From contig NZ_CP014224.1 in NCBI RefSeq assembly GCF_001697185.1, forward strand, positions 558,001 through 622,000: DNA of 64,000 nt, in the 5' to 3' direction. Shown here piece after piece: positions 57,903 to 64,000 of the stretch. How positions within the stretch are numbered: position 1 is the first letter of the stretch; every line of letters begins with the position of its first letter. Both the position numbers and the translations under genes were made by a program. This DNA is from Wenyingzhuangia fucanilytica (GTDB taxonomy: Bacteria > Bacteroidota > Bacteroidia > Flavobacteriales > Flavobacteriaceae). A model generated the notes under the pieces. That model did no database searches and was not told the origin of the DNA. It saw only the letters and a list, made by a program, of their open reading frames with translations.

Positions 57903-58583
57903 ATGAAGATTAATCATAAGGTTTTATTACCGTTTTTAGTTTTAATAGTATTGTCTTTATTCTTTTTTGCTTACGCCAAAGGAGAGGTGGTTTTACTGAT
58001 TAATAAACATCATACTTTATTTTTAGATAGATTTTTTACTAGCCTAAGCTCTATAGGAAATACCATGAGTATTTTCTTTTTTTTAGCTATTGTGTTAAGA
58101 TATAAATTAAAGTTTTTATACTTTTTTGTTTTGGCTTTTTTAATTGAATCTACAATTGTGATCCTTTGTAAGCATCTTATTTTTGATGGTTTTCCTAGGC
58201 CATATTTAATGTTTGAAGCCAAAGGAATTTTGTCTCAAATAAACTTTGTAGAAGGGGTAAGAGTAAATAAAAGAGATTCTTTTCCATCTGGTCATACGGC
58301 TTATGCATTTTTAATAGCGACTTATTTTTCTTTAAAGATTAAAAAAACACTTCCTGCCATTGGTTTGTGTTTGATTGCTACGCTTATAGGAATTTCTAGA
58401 ATGTATTTGGTACAACATTTTTTTATGGATGTTTTTGCGGGAGCAATCGTAGGAGTTTCATCTGCATATGTAGCCATTGTATTGATAAAGAATTCTCGTA
58501 AAAAGAAATGGTACAACATGAAAATAAGGTTTACTCCAATGCGTAAAAATTGGATAGAATTTATTCCAACCCCAGAAAATTAA
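57903..58583 (+). CDS. PAP2-family membrane phosphatase
   Basis: A 226-residue membrane phosphatase of the type 2 phosphatidic acid phosphatase family. All three motifs are present: KHLIFDGFPRP near residue 80 (Kx6RP), DSFPSGHTAYAF near 120 (PSGH) and SRMYLVQHFFMDVFAGAIVG near 163 (SRx5Hx3D). At least six hydrophobic segments surround them. In this setting it could dephosphorylate undecaprenyl diphosphate or remove a phosphate from lipid A. It overlaps the following glycosyltransferase start by one base (TAATG). Confidence 0.93.
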   Translation: MKINHKVLLPFLVLIVLSLFFFAYAKGEVVLLINKHHTLFLDRFFTSLSSIGNTMSIFFFLAIVLRYKLKFLYFFVLAFLIESTIVILCKHLIFDGFPRPYLMFEAKGILSQINFVEGVRVNKRDSFPSGHTAYAFLIATYFSLKIKKTLPAIGLCLIATLIGISRMYLVQHFFMDVFAGAIVGVSSAYVAIVLIKNSRKKKWYNMKIRFTPMRKNWIEFIPTPEN

Positions 58584-60166
58584 TGAAGTTTTTTGATCTT
58601 AAAAATCCATTATGGTGGATGTTTTTACTTGCTTTTGTTTTGTGTCTTTTTGGTAGCGGAAGTTCTATTATTTACATTTTAGATGAAGCAAAAAATAGCG
58701 AAGCAGCAAGAGAAATGTTGCAATATGGAAATGTTTTTAGGCCTACTTTTAATGATGTTATAAGAACAGATAAACCTCCTTTTCATTATTTTTTTATGAT
58801 GATAGGGTATAAATTGTTTGGTGTAAATGCCTTTGGAGCAAGGTTATTTTCTGCATTGTTTGGAACATTAACTATTTTGATGACTTTTATTTTTACCCAA
58901 AAACATTTAGGGGATAAAATTGCAAAAATCACTTTTTGGATATTATTGTCTTCGTTTTATTTTATTCAAGAATTTCATTTGGCAGTTCCAGATCCATATC
59001 TAATTTTTTGGATGAGTTTGATCTTTTTTTGTTACATAGATTTTTTTATTTCAAAAAACGTTAAAATACTTTGGTTGCTGTATTTTTCTATGGGTTTTGG
59101 TGTTTTAACTAAAGGACCTGTAGCCATTGCTCTACCGACTTTGGTAGCTTTTGTACATTTAATTTTGGTAAAACAATTTACTTTTAAACAAATTTTATCA
59201 TTTAAACCTTTTTTAGGGTTGATTTTGGTTTTATTGATTAGCGTTCCTTGGTTTTATCTTGCTCATATAGAAACACAAGGGGTTTTTACTGAAGGATTTT
59301 TTTTAAAACACAATGTGGCTAGGTTTCAAGATAAAATGGAAGGTCATGGAGGTAGTTTTTTAATCACCATAGGTTTTGTGTTGTTGGGCATGTTACCGTT
59401 TTCTTTATGGATTTTTAGAGCATTGTTTTTGGCTTTAAAACAAAAAGGACAAAATAAATTCTTGTTTTTTTGTTCTGTTGCAGTTGTTGTTTTTGTAACC
59501 TTTTTTGCTATTTCTGCTACTAAACTTCCTAATTATACCATGCCTTGTTATCCTTTAATAGCAATTGTGTTGGCTTGGTTTTTTAATGAGGTTTTGAATG
59601 CTAAAAGTTTTAAAGGGAAATATATTGAATGGGCTTTTTTAATTTTAATAGCAATCGCTTTACCTGTGGCAGGGTATATTGGTTTGTCTTTAGAGAGTTC
59701 TTTAGAGTCAAAAAAATGGATTGCCTTGTTGTTGGTTTTTATTCCTATAGGAGTCGTTGTTGCTTTTTACTGTTTTATTAAAAAGAACTTTGTAATAAGT
59801 TTTAAAATAATCTCATCAATATTTATAGGGTTTAGTTTGTTGTTGTTTGGTTTTGTTTTTCCTCAATTAACAAAAGAATCTCCTGTAGAAAAATTTAAGG
59901 AAAGCATAGCTAGTCATAGACCAGTAATAGTATACAAAAGAATGGATGCAGCTTTTCCAATCAACTTTAACAGAACTTATAAAATTGTAGATACCGTAGA
60001 AGAGATTGAAACTTTTTTTAAGGAGTTTCCTAATGGTGTTGTAATGACCAATACAAGAAATAAAGATGAAATAAATGAATTAAGTATCTTTAATCAATTA
60101 TTTTCGCAAAAAAGTTTGTTCGAAAATCATACGACTAGAGTGTATGAAAAAGATCAATCAAAATAG
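58583..60166 (+). CDS. ArnT-like GT-C glycosyltransferase (GT39/GT83 type), first copy
   Basis: A 527-residue integral membrane glycosyltransferase with about 11 hydrophobic segments. It has the GT-C catalytic loop: YILDEAKNSEAAREMLQYGNVFRPTFNDVIRTDKPPFHYFFMMIGYKLFG, with the acidic DE pair near residue 30 and the TDKPP motif near 63. It should move a sugar from a lipid-phosphate donor to lipid A or another periplasmic acceptor. I chose ATG 58583, which overlaps the PAP2 stop; the upstream ATG at 58550 lies within that gene. A second GT-C enzyme follows after 22 bases. Confidence 0.88.
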   Translation: MKFFDLKNPLWWMFLLAFVLCLFGSGSSIIYILDEAKNSEAAREMLQYGNVFRPTFNDVIRTDKPPFHYFFMMIGYKLFGVNAFGARLFSALFGTLTILMTFIFTQKHLGDKIAKITFWILLSSFYFIQEFHLAVPDPYLIFWMSLIFFCYIDFFISKNVKILWLLYFSMGFGVLTKGPVAIALPTLVAFVHLILVKQFTFKQILSFKPFLGLILVLLISVPWFYLAHIETQGVFTEGFFLKHNVARFQDKMEGHGGSFLITIGFVLLGMLPFSLWIFRALFLALKQKGQNKFLFFCSVAVVVFVTFFAISATKLPNYTMPCYPLIAIVLAWFFNEVLNAKSFKGKYIEWAFLILIAIALPVAGYIGLSLESSLESKKWIALLLVFIPIGVVVAFYCFIKKNFVISFKIISSIFIGFSLLLFGFVFPQLTKESPVEKFKESIASHRPVIVYKRMDAAFPINFNRTYKIVDTVEEIETFFKEFPNGVVMTNTRNKDEINELSIFNQLFSQKSLFENHTTRVYEKDQSK

Positions 60167-60188
60167 TTGAGTAAAAATTTATGACCTT

Positions 60189-61856
60189 ATGATTTTATCA
60201 AGAAGAGATCTTTATGTTCTTTATCCATTATTGTTACTTGTTTATATAGCAGGTTTGTTTATTCCAGTGATGGAAAACGATTCTGCACAACATGCAACCA
60301 TGGCGATGAGGATGTATCTTGAGAATGATTTTTTACATATATATAAAGGAACTCATGATTATTTAGACAAGCCACACATGCATTTTTGGTTGGCGGCTTT
60401 GTCTTTTAAACTTTTTGGAATATCTGCATGGGCTTATAGATTACCAGCTTTTTTATTCACCTTAATTGGTGCCATGTACACTCATAGATTGGCAAAATAT
60501 TTTTATGGAAGAAAAATAGGTCATATGGCTTCATTGGTTTTTTTATCATCTCAAGCGATTATTTTGTCTAATCACGATGTAAGAACTGATGCAGTTTTAA
60601 CTGGAGCTACTATTTTTGCTTTGTATCATTTTGTGAAATATTTAGATAGGCAAACTATTAAAAACGTGATTCTAGGTTTTTTAGGATTGGCTATTGGTTT
60701 TTCTACCAAAGGTCAATTGGCCGTTTTTGTTTGCGGAATGGTTTTGTTTGTACACGTGTTGTATGCAAATAAATGGAAGTCGGTTTTCTCATGGAAAGTA
60801 TTGGTAGGGTTGGCGAGTTTCTTTCTTTTCATCAGTCCCGTTTTATATGCTTATTATATTCAGTTTGATTTGCATCCAGAGAAAGTATTTAACGGCCATT
60901 CTAACATTTCTGGAATTAAATTTATTTTATGGGATCAGAGTTTTAATAGACTCACAGCTACAGGATTTGGGAATACAAGTCCAGATTATTTGTTCTTTTT
61001 TCACTCTATTCTTTGGGCATTTTTACCATGGCCTTTAATTATGTACACAGCAATGTTTAGCAACATAAAAAGAGCTCTTAAATATAAATTTAAGTCTTAC
61101 GAAAGTTTTGAGTTGATGACTTCACTTGGTGTTTTACTGGTTTTATTGGTGATTAGTACCTCAAAATTTAAGCTACCACATTACTTAAACAGTTTAATTC
61201 CGTTAATGTCTATTTTGGTAGTTGGTTTTTTATGGTATTTACAAAAAAGTCAAAAAGTTAAATACATAAAAAGATGGTTTAATTTTCAAGTAGGATTATT
61301 TTCGGTATTGTCAGTTTTGGTGATTTATTTATGTTTTTGGGCATTTCCAGTTCATCATATTTCTATCATTATTGGTTTAGTGGTGATTGCTGTTTTGTTA
61401 ATTCTCTTTTTAATCAAAGAAAAAGCAAGTCCTTTTAGAAAATTAATTGTGAGTTCTGTTGGTTTTATGATTTTGATTAATTTTTGTTTAAACACTCAGT
61501 TTTATCCTAATTTGTTACAATATCAATCTGGAATTACAGCAAGTAAAATCATCAAAGAAAATAATATAGATGTGAATCATTTGTATTTAAGAAAAGATAT
61601 AGAAGCTTGGTCTGTTAGTTTTTATGCCCATAAAAATTTAAAAGAAGTTTCAGTTGATGAAATTCCGAATCAAATTAAAAAAGGAGAATGGGTGTATTTA
61701 GAAGAGGCTTCTTATTTAAGAACCCAAAAAGAGGGAGTAGTGTGGTCAAAAGTTTATCCTTTAGATCACTATAGAATTACGAGATTAAAAATGAAATTTT
61801 TAAATCCAAATTCAAGACCATCAACTTTGAGTAAAAGATATTTGGTGCAACGATAA
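60189..61856 (+). CDS. ArnT-like GT-C glycosyltransferase, second copy
   Basis: A 555-residue integral membrane protein of the same GT-C group as the gene before it, with about 12 hydrophobic segments. The catalytic region is MENDSAQHATMAMRMYLENDFLHIYKGTHDYLDKPHMHFWLAALSFKLFG (residues about 28-77). The acidic pair here is ND rather than DE, and the second motif DKPHMHFW is a variant of TDKPPFHY. The copies are distant paralogues, so they probably use different sugars or acceptors. The donor is presumably made by the GT2 enzyme encoded next. Confidence 0.86.
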   Translation: MILSRRDLYVLYPLLLLVYIAGLFIPVMENDSAQHATMAMRMYLENDFLHIYKGTHDYLDKPHMHFWLAALSFKLFGISAWAYRLPAFLFTLIGAMYTHRLAKYFYGRKIGHMASLVFLSSQAIILSNHDVRTDAVLTGATIFALYHFVKYLDRQTIKNVILGFLGLAIGFSTKGQLAVFVCGMVLFVHVLYANKWKSVFSWKVLVGLASFFLFISPVLYAYYIQFDLHPEKVFNGHSNISGIKFILWDQSFNRLTATGFGNTSPDYLFFFHSILWAFLPWPLIMYTAMFSNIKRALKYKFKSYESFELMTSLGVLLVLLVISTSKFKLPHYLNSLIPLMSILVVGFLWYLQKSQKVKYIKRWFNFQVGLFSVLSVLVIYLCFWAFPVHHISIIIGLVVIAVLLILFLIKEKASPFRKLIVSSVGFMILINFCLNTQFYPNLLQYQSGITASKIIKENNIDVNHLYLRKDIEAWSVSFYAHKNLKEVSVDEIPNQIKKGEWVYLEEASYLRTQKEGVVWSKVYPLDHYRITRLKMKFLNPNSRPSTLSKRYLVQR

Positions 61857-61892
61857 TTATTAAAATATCAAAATTATTATTTAGCAAACAAC

Positions 61893-61924
61893 TTGTTTTA
61901 GTTTTAGGATTATGAGTAAGTTTG
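61893..61924 (+). promoter_or_regulatory. Promoter of the GT2 gene
   Basis: TTG at 61893-61895, 21 bases, then TAAGTTTG at 61917-61924 (TAnnTTTG). It overlaps an in-frame TTG at 61922, which therefore cannot be the start codon. The ATG at 61946 is favoured. Confidence 0.6.
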
Positions 61925-61945
61925 TCAAATCGAAATAAAAGAAAA

Positions 61946-62893
61946 ATGAGTAAATCAAGTTTGTTATCTATTGTAGTTCCTGTTTATAATGAAGAAGGGA
62001 ATGTAACCTTGTTGACAGAAAATATAGACAACGGTTTAAAAGGATATAATTACGAAATTATTTATGTTGATGATTGTTCTACAGACAATACTCGTAAAGA
62101 GGTAAAAGATTTAAATCATCCTAAAGTAATTTTGGTTGAACTTAGAAAAAACTACGGACAAAGTTCTGCTATTGCTGCGGGAATTGATATTGCCAAAGGA
62201 GCGTATATTATTACGATGGATGGAGATTTACAAAACGATCCATCGGACTTACCTGCGATGTTAGACAAATTGATAGAAGATGATTTGGATATGATAACAG
62301 GGATTCGTCAAAAAAGACAGGATAATTTTTTAAGAACTTTACCCTCTAAAATTGCGAATTACATCATTAGAAAAACTACGGGTTTACATATTACAGATCA
62401 TGGTTGTGCTATTAAAATTTTTACAGCCGAAACTGCAAAAGGATTAAAATTATATGGAGAAATGCACCGTTTTATTTCTTTGGTTACTTTTATGAATGGA
62501 GCAAGAATATCAGAAATGCCAGTAAAACACCATGCTCGTCAATTTGGAGTTTCTAAATACGGATTGGGGAGAACTTTTAAGGTGATTAATGATTTGTTAT
62601 TGATTTTATTTCAACGTAAATACTTGCAAAAACCTATTTATCTATTTGGAAATATAGGGTTGAGTTTTGCTGGAGTAGGAATGTTAATCAATTTTTATTT
62701 GTTAATTCTTAAACTTTTAGGTGAAGATATTTGGGGAAGACCATTATTGATTTTAGGAGTGATGTTAGTCGTGATGGGAATTCAGTTTTTTACCGTTGGA
62801 ATTATTATAGATTTGTTGATGAAAACTTATTACGAGTCTCAAGACAAACGACCATACAACTTAAGAAAAGTAACTACTTTTGAAAAAATATAA
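61946..62893 (+). CDS. DPM1/GtrB-like family 2 glycosyltransferase
   Basis: A 315-residue enzyme that probably makes polyprenyl-phosphate sugars, the donors for GT-C enzymes. The GT2 domain opens with LLSIVVPVYNEEGNVTLLTENI and has the nucleotide-sugar motif YIITMDGDLQNDPSDLPAMLD near residue 89. Two C-terminal hydrophobic segments (YLFGNIGLSFAGVGMLINFYLLIL; LILGVMLVVMGIQFFTVGIIIDLLM) anchor it, as in GtrB/ArnC. I place the start at 61946, consistent with the promoter. The next gene overlaps its end by 14 bases. Confidence 0.9.
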   Translation: MSKSSLLSIVVPVYNEEGNVTLLTENIDNGLKGYNYEIIYVDDCSTDNTRKEVKDLNHPKVILVELRKNYGQSSAIAAGIDIAKGAYIITMDGDLQNDPSDLPAMLDKLIEDDLDMITGIRQKRQDNFLRTLPSKIANYIIRKTTGLHITDHGCAIKIFTAETAKGLKLYGEMHRFISLVTFMNGARISEMPVKHHARQFGVSKYGLGRTFKVINDLLLILFQRKYLQKPIYLFGNIGLSFAGVGMLINFYLLILKLLGEDIWGRPLLILGVMLVVMGIQFFTVGIIIDLLMKTYYESQDKRPYNLRKVTTFEKI

Positions 62894-63773
62894 AGTAAAA
62901 AAAATAGCAGGAACAGTATTAAAAATAGGAGTGAGCGTACTCCTATTTTACTTTGTGGTAACTAAAATATCTTTTGCAGAGGTATTTAAGATTATCAAAA
63001 ACAGCAATGTCTTGTTATTGCTTTTAAGCGGTGTTTTTTTACTTTTATCTCAGTGGGTCTCTTCCATTAGGTTAAACACTTTTTTTCATTCCTTAGGTTA
63101 TCACTTGTCTAACAAAAGCAATCATGTGTTGTATTTAATAGGAATGTTTTACAATTTTTTTATTCCTGGAGGAATAGGAGGTGATGCTTATAAAGTTTAT
63201 AAGCTTCATAAAAAGTTTGATTGGAATGTTAAAAAATTATCTGCCGCCATTTTTATAGATCGCTTTTTAGGATTGACTGCTATTGGAATGTTATTGGTTT
63301 TGTTGGCAGTTCCTTTTGTACAATCTTTAGGATGGATTTCTTCAAATTTTATATTGATTGGAGTAGCAGTTTTGTTGTTGATTTTAATTCCATTAATGGC
63401 TTTTGCCTTGGTGCAAAAACTTTTTCCCTCATTTAAAAAAGTTTACATTAAAACTTTAGGCTTGTCTTTAGTAGTGCAAACACTACAATTAATTTGTGTG
63501 TATTGTTTGGTCTTAAATTTTAATGTGGTTTCTGATTTGTTTGCCTATTTATTAGTGTTTTTAATTTCGGTAATTTTATCAATAGTTTCTTTTGCAGGAA
63601 TTGGGGTAAGAGAATTTGTGTTTTATCAAGCAGCAGATTTACTACATTACAACAAAGATATTTCAGTAGCTATTGGTTTACTGTTTACTTTTTTAACAGC
63701 ACTATTATCATTAATTGGAGTTTTCTTTCAGCTTAAAAAGGTGAAATTATCTCTACAAGAAAAAAATAGTTAA
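62880..63773 (+). CDS. YbhN/LPG-synthase-TM-like membrane protein
   Basis: A 297-residue protein with about eight hydrophobic segments and the UPF0104/lysylphosphatidylglycerol synthase transmembrane signature FFIPGGIGGDAYKVYKLHKKF near residue 93. Members such as AglD and YbhN are often found beside polyprenol-linked glycosyltransferases and are suspected flippases or regulators. The start codon is TTG at 62880, overlapping the GT2 gene by 14 bases and so translationally coupled. No good ATG exists before the first hydrophobic segment. Confidence 0.85.
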   Translation: MKKYKVKKIAGTVLKIGVSVLLFYFVVTKISFAEVFKIIKNSNVLLLLLSGVFLLLSQWVSSIRLNTFFHSLGYHLSNKSNHVLYLIGMFYNFFIPGGIGGDAYKVYKLHKKFDWNVKKLSAAIFIDRFLGLTAIGMLLVLLAVPFVQSLGWISSNFILIGVAVLLLILIPLMAFALVQKLFPSFKKVYIKTLGLSLVVQTLQLICVYCLVLNFNVVSDLFAYLLVFLISVILSIVSFAGIGVREFVFYQAADLLHYNKDISVAIGLLFTFLTALLSLIGVFFQLKKVKLSLQEKNS

Positions 63774-63811
63774 CTAGCTGTTTTTGTGTGTGCTTACTTA
63801 AAAATATTTTG

Positions 63812-63819
63812 TATATTTG
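63812..63819 (+). promoter_or_regulatory. -7 box of the final gene
   Basis: TATATTTG matches TAnnTTTG. The predicted leader is about 118 bases, unusually long here, and contains a possible GCGAG/CTCGC pairing (63832 and 63893 regions). Confidence 0.5.
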
Positions 63820-63941
63820 CAGTCCTTTTTGGCGAGCTAGGTTAAGAAAAGGAATAAAAACAATTTAATTTAACATCTTTAGTTGTTGTTACTCGCTCTA
63901 AAAACATAACTATCAGCTAGATACAAATTATTTTTAGACAC

Positions 63942-64000
63942 ATGTCTGAAGCAAACCAAAACGCAGCGGAAGCTCAAGAGCAAGAAACTGTACAAGTAAA
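63942..64000 (+). CDS. N-terminus of a gene cut by the window edge, possibly ribosomal protein S1
   Basis: The first 19 codons are visible: MSEANQNAAEAQEQETVQV. An acidic, glutamine-rich lead like this occurs on some Bacteroidetes ribosomal or translation proteins, including S1, but nothing diagnostic is in view. The long leader and strong -7 box fit a highly expressed gene. Identity is a guess. Confidence 0.4.
   Translation, partial: MSEANQNAAEAQEQETVQV

Noticed and set aside
1-64000. Prophage, insertion sequence, toxin-antitoxin or defence island
   Set aside because: I found no integrase, transposase, phage structural, nuclease/methylase or toxin-antitoxin gene in the reading frames examined.

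Overview
The window is a chromosomal segment from a low-GC member of the Bacteroidetes, almost certainly a marine-type Flavobacteriaceae. The evidence is the A+T-rich composition, a Por-type (T9SS) C-terminal sorting domain on a surface protein, repeated promoters of the Bacteroidetes type (TTTG, about 19 bases, then TAnnTTTG), start sites without Shine-Dalgarno sequences, lipoproteins of the LptC/YceI/TlpA kind, and family-typical gene neighbourhoods (rsfS-ftsH-LUD-cdsA-psd-ACBP; coaX-OMP-TPR-lptC-corC-ppiD). The genus cannot be fixed from the sequence. I see no prophage, insertion sequence, CRISPR array, rRNA operon or secretion/defence island. Most of the window is core genome with one accessory catabolic cassette.

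Layout. 1-2.6 kb: end of a membrane protein, a ThuA-like secreted protein, a flavin-type oxidase family protein and an SGNH esterase. 2.6-11.5 kb: housekeeping genes (dnaB, a Cof hydrolase, an rRNA/tRNA methyltransferase, an M48 membrane protease, the (p)ppGpp synthetase/hydrolase, a Fur-family regulator, purA). 11.9-16.4 kb: a BspA-like leucine-rich-repeat T9SS cargo, an OstA/LptA-like protein and a class III aminotransferase. 16.4-22.3 kb: a LacI-type regulator and a TRAP transporter (dctPQM) divergent from kduI-kduD. This is a regulon for uptake and catabolism of 4-deoxy-5-ketouronate-type sugars, with one perfect 22-bp palindrome placed over both divergent -33 regions. 22.3-26.4 kb: a ROK kinase, an N-terminal transketolase half without its partner, a choice-of-anchor lipoprotein and tRNA-Phe with a partial duplicate.

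26.5-36.9 kb: coaX, an outer-membrane protein, a TPR protein, lptC, a CorC-like exporter, a PpiD-like foldase, prfB, arsC-like, a pseudouridine synthase and an MgtC-like protein. 37-47 kb (minus strand): HemG-like flavodoxin, a Qnr-like pentapeptide protein, fumC, a TlpA-like lipoprotein, pyruvate dehydrogenase E2 and E1-alpha, and gcvP. 47-53.3 kb: a UbiA-like membrane protein, then the minus-strand envelope/proteolysis operon. 53.4-57.8 kb: birA, a SRPBCC protein, pyrE back-to-back with a Nudix hydrolase, and dsbD. 57.9-63.8 kb: five genes of a lipid-linked glycan module (PAP2 phosphatase, two ArnT-like GT-C enzymes, a DPM1/GtrB-like GT2, a YbhN-like membrane protein). The last gene is cut by the window edge.

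The most interesting signals are regulatory or structural: the shared kdu/TRAP operator, the kdu cassette bounded by nearly identical terminators, interlocked pyrE/Nudix promoters, several predicted (near-)leaderless transcripts including prfB, a heptanucleotide tandem repeat just before the M48 protease start, and a tRNA-Phe 3'-end duplicate carrying a REP-like hairpin. No wholly new multi-gene system is evident.
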